DNA of 42,335 bases. Origin: Clostridia bacterium. Lineage in GTDB: Bacteria; Bacillota; Clostridia; Oscillospirales; Acutalibacteraceae. Below are positions 15,648-23,621 of the stretch, one piece after another; positions within the stretch are counted from its first letter, which is position 1; the number at the start of each line of letters is the position of its first letter. A program made the translations under genes and the position numbers. The notes beneath the pieces are model-generated. The model was not told the origin of the DNA, did no database searches, and saw only the letters and a list, made by a program, of their open reading frames with translations. The DNA lies in contig JAGAKX010000053.1 in NCBI GenBank assembly GCA_017625435.1, forward strand, positions 1 to 42,335, given 5' to 3'.

Positions 15648-16821
15648 TAAGCACCCTCGTCATTTTTTCGAGGCTTTCAACAGAAACAAATTCTCTTACG
15701 CTGTGGAAGTTTTCTCCGCCCGTGGAAAGATTGGGACAGGGAAGACCTTCATAGGAGAGTCTTGCACCGTCCGTGCCGCCTCTTATGGGCACCGCACGGG
15801 GAGTCACACCTTCTGAAGCAAAAGCCTTTTCGGCATTTTCAATAAGGTACATAAAGGGAAGAATCTTTTCCTTCATATTGTAATAGCTGTCCTTGATTTC
15901 GACAGAAAAGGTTCCGTCTCCGTGTACGGAATTAAGGTAAGACACGAGGTTTTCGAGGAAAGACTTCTTGCTTTCAAACTTCTCCTTATCGTGGTCTCTT
16001 ATAATCATACGGATTTCGCCCGAGGTTTCATCAGCCTTTATATCGTGAATATGATAGAAGCCCTCATAGCCCTCCGTTGCGGCAGGGATTTCGTTTTTCG
16101 GCATCATTGAAATGAATTCATTAACGTAAAGCACCGCATTTTTCATCTTATTCTTAGCGGAGCCCGGATGAATAATAACACCCTTAACGGTCACCCTTGC
16201 ACTTGCGGCATTGAAGTTTTCATACTCAATTTCACCAAGAGCACCGCCGTCAACGGTGTAGGCTTCCTTTGCGGCAAAACGGGAATAATCAAAAAGGTCT
16301 GCACCTCTGCCTATTTCCTCGTCCGGCGTAAAGCACACCGCAATTGTCTTATGGGGCACCTCGGGATTATTGATAAAGTATTCGCACATTGAAACGATTT
16401 CGGCAACACCTGCCTTGTCGTCCGCACCGAGAAGTGTTTTTCCGTCGGTTACAATAAGCCTTTGTCCCTTGTAGCTTTCAATAAAGGGATATTCTTTTAC
16501 GGTTGTAAAAATACCGTCAGAAAGCTCAATATCTCCGCCTGCATATTCTATTATTTTAGCATTTACGGGCGAGTCGGGTGCATCGGGAGATGTATCCATG
16601 TGGGCCACAAAGCCGATTGCTCCGTCAATATTTCCCTGAAGACGGGCATAAACGTAGCCATTTTCATCGAGACAGACGTCTGCCATACCCATTTCCTTTA
16701 ATTCTTCCGCAATATATTCACCCAGTACCCTCTGCTTTGCTGTGGAGGGCACAGAACCCGAATACTCGTCGGAGGATGTGGGGAAGGATACGTATTTCAG
16801 AAATCTTTCAGTTACCGTCAT
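15628..16821 (-). CDS. pepT: Peptidase T (tripeptide aminopeptidase)
   Basis: 397 residues of the M20B family. The dinuclear zinc motifs are HMDTSPD (His74, Asp76), LLGADDKAG (Asp134) and TPDEEIG (Glu168/169), with a C-terminal GTDGARLSYEGLPCPNLSTG. The enzyme removes N-terminal residues from tripeptides in the cytosol. It is slightly shorter than typical PepT (about 408). AAGGTGTG precedes ATG 16821. The promoter overlaps the terminator of the next upstream gene. Confidence 0.95.
   Translation of the reverse strand: MTVTERFLKYVSFPTSSDEYSGSVPSTAKQRVLGEYIAEELKEMGMADVCLDENGYVYARLQGNIDGAIGFVAHMDTSPDAPDSPVNAKIIEYAGGDIELSDGIFTTVKEYPFIESYKGQRLIVTDGKTLLGADDKAGVAEIVSMCEYFINNPEVPHKTIAVCFTPDEEIGRGADLFDYSRFAAKEAYTVDGGALGEIEYENFNAASARVTVKGVIIHPGSAKNKMKNAVLYVNEFISMMPKNEIPAATEGYEGFYHIHDIKADETSGEIRMIIRDHDKEKFESKKSFLENLVSYLNSVHGDGTFSVEIKDSYYNMKEKILPFMYLIENAEKAFASEGVTPRAVPIRGGTDGARLSYEGLPCPNLSTGGENFHSVREFVSVESLEKMTRVLITLVAL
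15637..15668 (+). terminator. Terminator of the YitT-like gene, inside the pepT coding end
   Basis: GACGAGGGT (15637-15645) pairs with ACCCTCGTC (15653-15661), and ATTTTTT follows. The 5' arm contains the stop region of the plus-strand gene. The whole hairpin lies within the last codons of pepT on the other strand. Confidence 0.8.
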
Positions 16822-16851
16822 AATTTTTCACACCTTAAAAGCATTTTCTTC

Positions 16852-16880
16852 ATTATACAAAATCTCCCTTGCAAATACAA
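16852..16880 (-). promoter_or_regulatory. pepT promoter, overlapping the upstream terminator
   Basis: On the minus strand TTGTAT (16880-16875) and TATAAT (16857-16852) are 17 bp apart, 30 bp before the start codon. The -35 box and spacer lie inside the hairpin at 16861-16888. Confidence 0.65.
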
Positions 16881-16888
16881 GGGAGATT
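16857..16888 (-). terminator. Terminator of the secreted alpha/beta hydrolase gene
   Basis: AATCTCCCTTG (16861-16871) and CAAGGGAGATT (16878-16888) form an 11-bp perfect stem with a 6-nt loop, followed on the minus strand by a short TTTTG tract. Confidence 0.75.
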
Positions 16889-16911
16889 ATATTTTTGCTC
16901 TGTGTTTTTAC

Positions 16912-17826
16912 TTACGGATTTGCAGCAAGGAATTCGAGCGTTACCTTTGCTGTTTCATCTGCCATATTCTCAATAAACATATGACCGCCGTTTTCTACAA
17001 CATAGTCAACGCTACCTTCGGGAAGAACCTCACGGATGGAGTTCTTGGAAGCATCGGGGATAACAGAGTCTGCACTGCCGTTCACAAAAAGTACGGGCTT
17101 TCCGTTCTTTATTGCATCATAATCTGTGGGGGTAAGCATTGAAAAGCTGTAGCAGGCACCCTTGCCGGTTCCGTCAATTCTTATGGGCTCGGTAATCTTT
17201 GAAAGGTCATAATTTGCGGCATATTCCTTGTCGTTAAGGCCCATCTGAAGGAAGAGCTTTACAAGGAAGTCGAATCTTGTCATAAGCTGCATAACGGGTC
17301 CCATAAGAGCAACAAAAAGGTCATTCCCCATAAGCTTAGACATTTCGGGGGCATTGTCATTTCCGCCTGTGCCGTAAAGAAGAAGATTCTTGACACTTTC
17401 GGGATACTTTGCAGCAAGAGCCTGGGCAACGTAGCCACCCATTGAGTGACCTGCAAGATACCAGGGATCATCGGAAAGCTCTGCCATAAGTGCGTGCATA
17501 ATGTCCTCACGGGGAAGCTTTTCCATACCTGCAGTTTCTCTTGTGGAGTAACCGAAATCGGGAAGGTCTGCCATAACACAGGTATAGCCCTCGGCAACAA
17601 GACGGGTTGCAAGCTCTACCCAGCAATATGAAGAAAGAGCGAAGCCGTGAATCATAAATATCTGACCTACGGGTTTTTCTGCTTCAAAAACTCTGTAGTG
17701 AATTGAATAATCCTCATATTCAAAAAATTTGCTGTCCTCGAAGGGTGTTTCATAAGCTGCAAATGCGGGCACCGCAACGGAGAATGCAAGAACAAGGCTT
17801 AAAATGAGTGCAATTATCTTTTTCAT
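16912..17826 (-). CDS. Secreted alpha/beta hydrolase
   Basis: 304 residues: a signal peptide (1 to about 24, ending AFA) and then an alpha/beta hydrolase fold. Oxyanion motif HGF at 60-62, nucleophile elbow GHSMGG with Ser128, acid candidate in NGSADSVIP near 255, and catalytic His in ENGGHMF near 283. A helical lid lies between about 165 and 220. Substrate specificity cannot be read; the class includes esterases, lipases and haloperoxidase-like enzymes. GAAAGGAAA precedes ATG 17826. The next gene upstream encodes another, cytosolic, hydrolase, 72 bp away on the same strand. Confidence 0.85.
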   Translation of the reverse strand: MKKIIALILSLVLAFSVAVPAFAAYETPFEDSKFFEYEDYSIHYRVFEAEKPVGQIFMIHGFALSSYCWVELATRLVAEGYTCVMADLPDFGYSTRETAGMEKLPREDIMHALMAELSDDPWYLAGHSMGGYVAQALAAKYPESVKNLLLYGTGGNDNAPEMSKLMGNDLFVALMGPVMQLMTRFDFLVKLFLQMGLNDKEYAANYDLSKITEPIRIDGTGKGACYSFSMLTPTDYDAIKNGKPVLFVNGSADSVIPDASKNSIREVLPEGSVDYVVENGGHMFIENMADETAKVTLEFLAANP

Positions 17827-17898
17827 AATAATTTCCTTTCACGAAATATTCATATTATATTCATAATATCATTTAAATCGGCTTTTTGCAACAGTAAG

Positions 17899-18912
17899 TT
17901 ATTTTACCAATTTCACGAATTCCTCATAAGCCGGCTCAGCATAGAATCTGTGTCCGCCGTCACCCTTTACGTGAATGCAGTTATCGGGGCAGACGCTGTT
18001 TTTGTAATAAACATCTTTAAGCCTTGTAAATTCGTGCTCTGCCGTGGAAAGAGGGAAAATTTTATCTTCCTTTCCCGAAACAATTACAAGAGGACGGGGA
18101 GCTATCAGACCTGCGATTTCCGCCATATCAAAGTATTTTGCTATACCGGGCACGTAGTTGCAGGCACAATGGTACATAGCACCGATAGAACCCGAGAAGG
18201 TTGCAAAGGCACAGGAGGGTATTGCTGCCTTTATTCTCTTATCAAGAGCGGTGCCGTAGAACGTAGCCGTACCTCCGCCGGAATTTCCCATACAGTAAAT
18301 TCTGTCCGTATCAAGCTTATCCGAAAAGCTTTCAATAAGAACATCAATAAGCTTCATAATATCCCAAACTCTTCCGCCGAGAAGAGTTCTGCCTGAAAGA
18401 AGAGCGGTCATTGCAGAAAAATAGCAATCGGGATTCGGATTTCCGCCTCTTTCACCGAAGCACCTCTGTTCAAGGCAGACTGCCGCTATGCCTCTTTCAA
18501 TGCAATGCTTCATAAAATCGCGGTCGCCGTCATTTGCGGTTTCCTCGTCACCCTCAAATTTTGCTCTGCCCATTGAAATATGCATACCCGTGGAGTGTCC
18601 CTGAAGGCAGATCATAACGGGAGGCTTTTCGTTTTCTTCAGTTTCGGGAATCCAGATATGGCAGGGAGCATATTCTCCTTCTTCACTCTGAAAAACAAAA
18701 CGGATTTCCGTAAAGCCCTCGTGCTTTTCGGTAAATTCAATGTTCAGTTCCCTTTCACATTCCGTTCTCGGAAGTGAGAGAAGCTCGCAAAGCTTCCCTG
18801 AAGCCTTCTCCTGCCACTCTTGGAGGCTCTCCCTTGCGGGGTCAAAGGACATAGAGGGTACAGTCTCTTTAAGGACTGCCATTTCTCTTTCTCTCGAGTG
18901 CCTTATCTCCAT
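17899..18912 (-). CDS. Dienelactone-hydrolase/acetylxylan-esterase-like alpha/beta hydrolase
   Basis: 337 residues, no signal peptide. An N-terminal helical extension (1-60) precedes the core: LQGHSTG (103-109), EQRCFGERGG near 149-157, nucleophile GNSGGG with Ser211, acid in SGKEDKIFP, and catalytic His in GDGGHRF near the C-terminus. This layout fits the large-lid Abhydrolase_7-type esterases that act on acyl groups of glycans or xenobiotics. The exact substrate is unknown. GAGGTGA lies before ATG 18912, 12 bp after the stop of the TIGR01440 gene, so the two form one unit. Confidence 0.8.
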   Translation of the reverse strand: MEIRHSREREMAVLKETVPSMSFDPARESLQEWQEKASGKLCELLSLPRTECERELNIEFTEKHEGFTEIRFVFQSEEGEYAPCHIWIPETEENEKPPVMICLQGHSTGMHISMGRAKFEGDEETANDGDRDFMKHCIERGIAAVCLEQRCFGERGGNPNPDCYFSAMTALLSGRTLLGGRVWDIMKLIDVLIESFSDKLDTDRIYCMGNSGGGTATFYGTALDKRIKAAIPSCAFATFSGSIGAMYHCACNYVPGIAKYFDMAEIAGLIAPRPLVIVSGKEDKIFPLSTAEHEFTRLKDVYYKNSVCPDNCIHVKGDGGHRFYAEPAYEEFVKLVK

Positions 18913-18924
18913 AATATGTTCACC

Positions 18925-19476
18925 TCAAAGCATTTCTTTGTCGTAAACAGCACGCTCACCGCCGATGAATTTTGCCCTTGTTCTGGCAGCAAGCACCGTC
19001 GCTTCACCGATTTTATTATTTACAAGTCTTACGGGCACGGCAACCTCCTTCAGGTGCATACCGATAAGTGTAAAGCCGATATCAATACCTGCATCCGCTC
19101 TTATATGCTCAACGGCAACGGGATTCTTAAAATGCCTGTATGCATTTGTTGCAAAGGAGCCGCCTGCCTTCGGCTGGGGAATGACATTGCAGTAAGGAGC
19201 ATTGCCTATAGCCTCTTTTTCGATTATAATTGCACGGTTTAAATGCTCACAGCACTGTGCGGCAATAAAAATCCCCTTTTTGTCACAGACGGAGGCAATA
19301 CCCTCATAAATGGCAGTTGCGGTTTCAAAGTTCGAGTCCGTGCCGATTTTTGAGCCCATTACCTCACTTGTGGAGCAGCCCACAACAAGAATATCTCCTT
19401 TTGTAAGCTTCCCTGTTTCAATTATTTCTTCTGCAGTTTTTTCTGCAGAGAGCTTTATTTCGGTTAAAATATCCAT
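18925..19476 (-). CDS. TIGR01440/UPF0340 family protein (YwlG-like)
   Basis: 183 residues matching the UPF0340 family almost end to end: GDILVVGCSTSEVMGSKIG, CCEHLNRAIIIE near 90-100, NVIPQPKAGGSFATNAY, and the C-terminal IGGERAVYD. The family is widespread in Firmicutes, is about 180 residues, and has no established function. The start ATG 19476 is preceded by GAGGTG; codons further upstream do not belong to the family. Confidence 0.9.
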   Translation of the reverse strand: MDILTEIKLSAEKTAEEIIETGKLTKGDILVVGCSTSEVMGSKIGTDSNFETATAIYEGIASVCDKKGIFIAAQCCEHLNRAIIIEKEAIGNAPYCNVIPQPKAGGSFATNAYRHFKNPVAVEHIRADAGIDIGFTLIGMHLKEVAVPVRLVNNKIGEATVLAARTRAKFIGGERAVYDKEML

Positions 19477-19528
19477 ATCTGACACCTCATAGTAATTATA
19501 TATCTCTATTGTAAACAAGTCAATAATA

Positions 19529-19557
19529 TTGACTTATCCTGATTTATTTGTTAAAAT
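19529..19557 (+). promoter_or_regulatory. glyS promoter
   Basis: TTGACT at 19529-19534 and TAAAAT at 19552-19557 have a 17-bp spacer, 30 bp before the start codon. The leader is too short for a T-box. Confidence 0.7.
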
Positions 19558-19587
19558 ATTTTTTTGTAAATACAAGGAGGCTTGTTT

Positions 19588-20970
19588 ATGAATAATAGAG
19601 ATAAGACAATGGAAAAAATTGTTACCCTCTGTAAGGGCAGAGGCTTCGTTTTTGCGGGAAGTGAAATCTACGGCGGTCTTTCAAACACCTGGGACTACGG
19701 CCCTCTCGGTGTTGAGCTTAAAAATAACATCAAAAAAGCATGGCTTAAAAAATTCGTTCAGGAAAATCCCTACAATGTAGGTCTTGACTCGGCTATTCTT
19801 ATGAATCCCCAGACATGGGTAGCTTCGGGACATCTCGGCGGCTTCTCTGACCCCCTTATGGACTGTAAGGAATGTAAGACAAGACACAGAGCAGATAATC
19901 TTATTGAAGATTTTGACGGCACAAATGTTGCAGGCTGGACAAACCAGCAGATGACAGATTACATCAAGGAAAAGAACATTCCCTGTCCTGACTGCGGAAA
20001 GCACAATTTCACAGACATCAGACAGTTTAACCTTATGTTCAAGACCTTCCAGGGTGTAACAGAGGACTCCAAGAACGAAATTTATCTCCGTCCCGAAACA
20101 GCACAGGGTATTTTCGTAAACTTCGCTAACATTCAGAGAACCACAAGAAGAAAGGTTCCCTTCGGCGTTGCACAGATAGGTAAATCCTTCCGTAACGAAA
20201 TCACTCCCGGTAACTTCATTTTCCGTGTGCGTGAATTCGAACAGATGGAGCTTGAATTCTTCTGCAAGCCCGGTACAGACCTTGAATGGTTCAACTATTG
20301 GAGAGCATACTGCCGTGACTGGCTTTACAGCCTCGGTATGAAGGAAGAAAACCTTCGTCTGAGAGACCACGATGCTGACGAGCTCTGCTTCTACTCAAAG
20401 GCAACAACAGACTTCGAATATCTCTTCCCCTTCGGCTGGGGTGAGCTCTGGGGCGTTGCTGACAGAACAGACTACGACCTTACTCAGCACATCAACACCT
20501 CAGGCAAAACTCTCGACTACTTTGACCCCACAACAAATGAGAGATATATTCCTTATGTTATCGAGCCTTCACTCGGCGTTGAGCGTCTGTTCCTTGCTGT
20601 TATGACAGAAGCTTACGACGAAGAGGTTGTTGACGCAGAAAAGAACGACACAAGAGTTGTTCTTCACTTCCACCCCGCACTCGCTCCCTATAAGTGTGCG
20701 GTGCTTCCCCTTTCAAAGAAGCTCAATGATAGTGCAGAAAAGGTATTCCACGCACTTCAGAAGAACTTTATGTGCGAATTTGACGATGCAGGCTCTATAG
20801 GTAAGCGTTACAGAAGACAGGACGAAATCGGTACTCCCTTCTGTATCACCTATGACTTTGATTCCGAAGAGGACGGCTGCGTAACAGTCCGCGACCGTGA
20901 TACTATGGAGCAGGTAAGACTTCCCATCGCAGAACTTACCGACTACATCTCAAAGAAACTTGAATTCTGA
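19588..20970 (+). CDS. glyS: Glycine-tRNA ligase, single-chain alpha2 type
   Basis: 460 residues of the class II, archaeal/Firmicute homodimeric glycyl-tRNA synthetase (sometimes named glyQS). Visible are the N-terminal [21 protein letters not shown], a zinc-binding-like insert (CKECKTRH and CPDCGKH), [12 protein letters not shown] and the motif 3 region [12 protein letters not shown] near 340. A C-terminal anticodon-binding domain ([29 protein letters not shown]) follows. It charges tRNA-Gly. The start at 19588 follows AAGGAGG at 7 nt. It is monocistronic, with its own promoter and a strong terminator. Codon use is strongly biased, as expected for a highly expressed gene. Confidence 0.95.
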   Translation: MNNRDKTMEKIVTLCKGRGFVFAGSEIYGGLSNTWDYGPLGVELKNNIKKAWLKKFVQENPYNVGLDSAILMNPQTWVASGHLGGFSDPLMDCKECKTRHRADNLIEDFDGTNVAGWTNQQMTDYIKEKNIPCPDCGKHNFTDIRQFNLMFKTFQGVTEDSKNEIYLRPETAQGIFVNFANIQRTTRRKVPFGVAQIGKSFRNEITPGNFIFRVREFEQMELEFFCKPGTDLEWFNYWRAYCRDWLYSLGMKEENLRLRDHDADELCFYSKATTDFEYLFPFGWGELWGVADRTDYDLTQHINTSGKTLDYFDPTTNERYIPYVIEPSLGVERLFLAVMTEAYDEEVVDAEKNDTRVVLHFHPALAPYKCAVLPLSKKLNDSAEKVFHALQKNFMCEFDDAGSIGKRYRRQDEIGTPFCITYDFDSEEDGCVTVRDRDTMEQVRLPIAELTDYISKKLEF

Positions 20971-20980
20971 TAATACAATC

Positions 20981-21014
20981 AAAGGTATCAACCGTAAGGC
21001 TGATACCTTTTTTG
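20981..21014 (+). terminator. glyS terminator
   Basis: AAAGGTATCA (20981-20990) pairs with TGATACCTTT (21001-21010) across a 10-nt loop, within a T run. It lies 10 bp after the stop. Confidence 0.9.
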
Positions 21015-21047
21015 TATCAAGTTAATACCCTTTAGCCTGTAAAAACA

Positions 21048-21076
21048 TTTACATTAAATCAGAAATGTGGTATAAT
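21048..21076 (+). promoter_or_regulatory. Cassette A promoter (duplicated at 23170)
   Basis: TTTACA (21048-21053), a 17-bp spacer and TATAAT (21071-21076). The segment from here to the ribosome binding site is nearly identical to 23170-23214, including the spacer TTAAATCAG and the leader AAGTGAGGTG. Confidence 0.8.
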
Positions 21077-21097
21077 AAGATAAAGTGAGGTGCTATT

Positions 21098-21508
21098 ATG
21101 AATAAAAAAAGACTATCAGCTGAGAAAAAAAACGAAGAATGTTATTCGCAGATTCCGGATTGGTACTGGAAATATGGACTTCACGATGCTGCTATACTCT
21201 CCGTTTCTGAATTACAATTAGCCCCTGACCATAAAGAAAAACCGTTAAAGTACAATTGTTTAGAAATTGAATTAGATTGCAAAAATGCATTGTACGAACG
21301 AAACATAAAAACAATTCGGTTATACAACTATAAAATCAGAACACCTGATGTTGATATAAATAGAATTGATAAACCTTGGTGGATGAGCGATACTATTAAA
21401 GTACTGGAAAACAAACGCTATTTGTTAGAAGTAGAAATTGAATCTGCAAGAGGAAGTCGGGAAAATTTTATTGTTGAATTCGAGATTCCCGAAATAGAAA
21501 GAAAATAA
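21098..21508 (+). CDS. Small cytosolic protein, unknown; immunity-like cassette A
   Basis: 136 residues, no signal or membrane segment, and no family recognised with confidence. Visible features are an aromatic patch DWYWKYGLHDAAIL (21-34), then alternating beta-like stretches (CLEIELDC, KTIRLYNYKI, YLLEVEIESA, NFIVEFEIPE), suggesting a small alpha+beta fold. Such size, fold and solitary regulation are typical of immunity proteins of polymorphic toxin systems, but that is inference from context. Codons are AT-rich (many TTA and AAA), unlike neighbouring glyS. AAGTGAGGTG precedes ATG 21098. It is monocistronic, with its own promoter and terminator, and the same promoter recurs before the Imm32-like gene at 23221. 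Confidence 0.6.
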   Translation: MNKKRLSAEKKNEECYSQIPDWYWKYGLHDAAILSVSELQLAPDHKEKPLKYNCLEIELDCKNALYERNIKTIRLYNYKIRTPDVDINRIDKPWWMSDTIKVLENKRYLLEVEIESARGSRENFIVEFEIPEIERK

Positions 21509-21514
21509 AAGTTG

Positions 21515-21543
21515 AACAGGCGGTCATTGACCGCCTGTTTTAT
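21515..21543 (+). terminator. Cassette A terminator
   Basis: AACAGGCGGTC (21515-21525), loop ATT and GACCGCCTGTT (21529-21539) form an 11-bp stem, with T following. Confidence 0.9.
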
Positions 21544-21544
21544 A

Positions 21545-21690
21545 TTATAGTTGTTACCCAATAAATAACTCCATAAATCACACTCCCACGGTGCGGTAGA
21601 CGATGACGAGTTCTGCTATTGTAAACATCTTCGCACCAACCCCAAGACAAAACCCTCTGCTTTGTCAACTTAGACCCCATTAGTTTTATA
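21545..21690 (-). pseudogene. Decayed membrane-protein tail, copy 1
   Basis: On the minus strand this stretch reads LGVGAKMFTIAELVIVY and, after a frameshift, IYGVIYW-like residues, with stops in every frame. It aligns with the remnants at 23036-23165 and 23522-23613. All share a G-x-x-L-G-V-x-x-K-M core followed by a hydrophobic tail. It starts right after the MerR gene stop and is not expressed as an intact protein. Confidence 0.5.
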
Positions 21691-21692
21691 AG

Positions 21693-22925
21693 TTATTCCC
21701 ATTGTAATTCCAAAAAGTATGGATCTTCTTCTCTGCCGCAGTCCATAGAATAACTTGCAATATATCGAACTCCACCGGTTTTCTCATTATAAGCAAATAA
21801 CAGATAATAGTAATCTATTTCTTCTTTTGCTTGTTTAACATTAAGCGTATCTTCCGTAAAGCTCAGGCAAACCCAGTCACCCCATTGAACCTGTTGCTTA
21901 GCACCTTCCGGATAAAAATTATAGATTCGGTTTAGTTCTTCAACGAATTCGTCCTTAGGCAATACCCATTCCGCATATAATTGAAAACTGGGGTCAACCA
22001 CATCTTGAAAATAGTAATAATATTTGGTTGTATCTAAAAACTTATCCGGTGGGTACCATTGTGAACCTTCTGCTATTGCACTTCGCGGTATGTTCGCAGG
22101 AAATAACTTGTGAATATCATCCCCATACATTTTTACATAGCTACCCATTATCAAATAATTTTCTGGGGAATTTGTTTCTGAATAAACAGGTGGAATCAGC
22201 ATTAATGATGCTATACCAATCGGCAGAACAGCTACCAAAAGTGCAACTGCTAATGCAATCCCGGCAATCCATCTGCGTTTTTTGCGTTCCTTAAAATCAA
22301 ATCGGTGTTTTCGATATAACAAAAGGACTGTAATTGCCGAAATAATAGGAATAAAAACATATACTGTTCCAATGAAATTTACAGGATTGCCGTAGAAATG
22401 CGGAAATGGAAATTTTTCGCGGTATGCAAGCAACACGCCAAGTCCAAGCCCCCCACAAACGGCAAGAAAAATAATTGCCGGTATTCGCATTAACCATTTC
22501 TCCAACAGTTCGCCTTTGGTTGCTTTTCTGTCTGATTCAGGTAGTGGTGTGTTTTCAAGGCTTGCTTTGATTTTTTCGCAAACATAGTCTATTGTAACAA
22601 TTTCTTGTTGCGGAATATCTTTTAATGCATCGACAATCTTTTGACCGGTAACCACAGATTCTTTTTTATCGGTCAGATAGGCAATCAAAACTTCCTTTGC
22701 AGAATCTCCGCCTGATTTTAGCGTCTTGATTTGCTCCAAAGAAAAATCCGCTTTGCGTAGCAATGCAATCTGCTCAAAGCTCTCAATATCTGTTTGCGTA
22801 AAATTATAATTGTTTCGTCCATTGTAAGACTTTTGATTTTCGGGTGCCACCAAACCGTTTTCAATATACAAACGAATAGCACGGTCTGTCAGGCCGGTTT
22901 TGGCAATGACATCTTTAATTTTCAA
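21693..22925 (-). CDS. Membrane-anchored MerR-family regulator
   Basis: 410 residues. Residues 1-70 are a MerR winged helix (MKIKDVIAKTGLTDRAIRLY, then LLRKADFSLEQIKTL), followed by a helical linker (75-135). Three membrane segments lie near 145-166, 183-203 and 221-246, and a C-terminal domain of about 160 residues, presumably outside, ends the protein. That domain is rich in Trp and Tyr and is unassigned. Most MerR proteins are soluble, so this looks like a one-component membrane sensor. The start is TTG at 22925 after GGAGGTGA. Codons are AT-rich, like the flanking cassettes. The promoter is of classic MerR-regulated type, implying autoregulation. No separate target gene is evident nearby. 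Confidence 0.8.
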   Translation of the reverse strand: MKIKDVIAKTGLTDRAIRLYIENGLVAPENQKSYNGRNNYNFTQTDIESFEQIALLRKADFSLEQIKTLKSGGDSAKEVLIAYLTDKKESVVTGQKIVDALKDIPQQEIVTIDYVCEKIKASLENTPLPESDRKATKGELLEKWLMRIPAIIFLAVCGGLGLGVLLAYREKFPFPHFYGNPVNFIGTVYVFIPIISAITVLLLYRKHRFDFKERKKRRWIAGIALAVALLVAVLPIGIASLMLIPPVYSETNSPENYLIMGSYVKMYGDDIHKLFPANIPRSAIAEGSQWYPPDKFLDTTKYYYYFQDVVDPSFQLYAEWVLPKDEFVEELNRIYNFYPEGAKQQVQWGDWVCLSFTEDTLNVKQAKEEIDYYYLLFAYNEKTGGVRYIASYSMDCGREEDPYFLELQWE

Positions 22926-22949
22926 AAAAAATCACCTCCAGGCAATATG

Positions 22950-22980
22950 ATTATACTATTTTACCTAAGGTAAATGTCAA
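22950..22980 (-). promoter_or_regulatory. MerR-type promoter with 19-bp spacer and palindromic operator
   Basis: On the minus strand TTGACA (22980-22975) and TATAAT (22955-22950) are 19 bp apart, the over-long spacing that MerR proteins correct by twisting DNA. The spacer holds TTTACCTTAGGTAAA (22974-22960), a dyad with 7-nt arms. Confidence 0.85.
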
Positions 22981-23035
22981 CAACAATTCTCAAAAAATGT
23001 CAGTCCGTCAATAGACGAACTGACAAAAATAATAG

Positions 23036-23165
23036 ATTATCCCATAAATCACACTCGCCACGGCGCCGTAGACGATGACAGGTCTTGCGATTTTTAACAT
23101 CTTTGCGCCGACTCCGAGAATGAACCCCTCTGCTTGTGGTCAAGTAGGACCCATTAGTTTTGCAA
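23036..23165 (-). pseudogene. Decayed membrane-protein tail, copy 2 (best preserved)
   Basis: The minus strand reads in one frame AEGFILGVGAKMLKIARP, then VIVYGAVASVIYGIIYYF, then a stop. Upstream the frame is closed by a stop and no start is present. It looks like the 3' end of a small membrane protein gene. It shares DNA similarity with copy 1, including the flanking CCATTAGTTTT, and lies just before the cassette B promoter on the other strand. Confidence 0.55.
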
Positions 23166-23169
23166 AATA

Positions 23170-23198
23170 TTTACATTAAATCAGCAGTGTGGTATAAT
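23170..23198 (+). promoter_or_regulatory. Cassette B promoter (duplicate of 21048)
   Basis: TTTACA (23170-23175), a 17-bp spacer and TATAAT (23193-23198). Only a few bases differ from the cassette A promoter over about 45 bp. Confidence 0.8.
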
Positions 23199-23220
23199 AA
23201 AATAAAGTGAGGTGGAACTT

Positions 23221-23484
23221 ATGAAAGAAATCAAAATATTTATTCCCGAATATGACAATGGTGTCGAATGTGTATGGGAAGAGAATTTCAAGATTAAAAC
23301 ATCTGCACCATTTAATGCATTGACTATTGAGGCGAATCGTGAAGGGTTAATTTCTTTAGCACGGCATCTTTTGCATTTGGCACAGGACGATGTCCCAAAT
23401 GGTTGCCACTTCCACTTGGATGAATATAACTCATTAGAAGACGGATCATTAGAACTGATAATTTCTAAGAACGAGGAATTATAA
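23221..23484 (+). CDS. Imm32-like orphan immunity protein
   Basis: 87 residues, cytosolic. The central and C-terminal part, NREGLISLARHLLHLAQD followed by CHFHLDEYNSLEDGSLELII, resembles immunity protein family 32: a helix with G-L-x-x-L-A, then an H-x-H-L-D-x-x-N-S-L-E-x-G-S motif and a final strand. Imm32 proteins are predicted to neutralise nuclease-type polymorphic toxins, but no toxin is encoded in this window. The start ATG 23221 follows AAGTGAGGTG, as in cassette A. A GTG three codons upstream lies inside that ribosome binding site. Identification is from memory of the motif, so moderately sure. Confidence 0.65.
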   Translation: MKEIKIFIPEYDNGVECVWEENFKIKTSAPFNALTIEANREGLISLARHLLHLAQDDVPNGCHFHLDEYNSLEDGSLELIISKNEEL

Positions 23485-23489
23485 TTATA

Positions 23490-23518
23490 AAGGCTTGACC
23501 AAAACGGTCAAGCCTTTT
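23490..23518 (+). terminator. Cassette B terminator
   Basis: AAGGCTTGACC (23490-23500), a 5-nt loop and GGTCAAGCCTT (23506-23516) form an 11-bp stem, with T following, 6 bp after the stop. Confidence 0.9.
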
Positions 23519-23521
23519 CCG

Positions 23522-23613
23522 TTAGAATAAAGTTGTTATCCAATAAATCAATCCGCACATAGCAAAAGTCCTTACTATTGTGAACATTTTAGTATCAACA
23601 CGGAGGACAAGCA
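23522..23613 (-). pseudogene. Decayed membrane-protein tail, copy 3
   Basis: The minus strand reads LVLRVDTKMFTIVRTFAMCG, then LIYWITTLF, then a stop, homologous to copies 1 and 2 but without an upstream start. The stop-side DNA (AGTTGTTA, CCAATAAAT) is shared with copy 1. It lies 8 bp after the nitroreductase stop. Confidence 0.5.
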
Positions 23614-23621
23614 CTCAATTT

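Noticed and set aside
21545..23613. Functional small membrane proteins
   Set aside because: All three copies lack start codons and ribosome binding sites, and copy 1 is frameshifted with stops in all frames.
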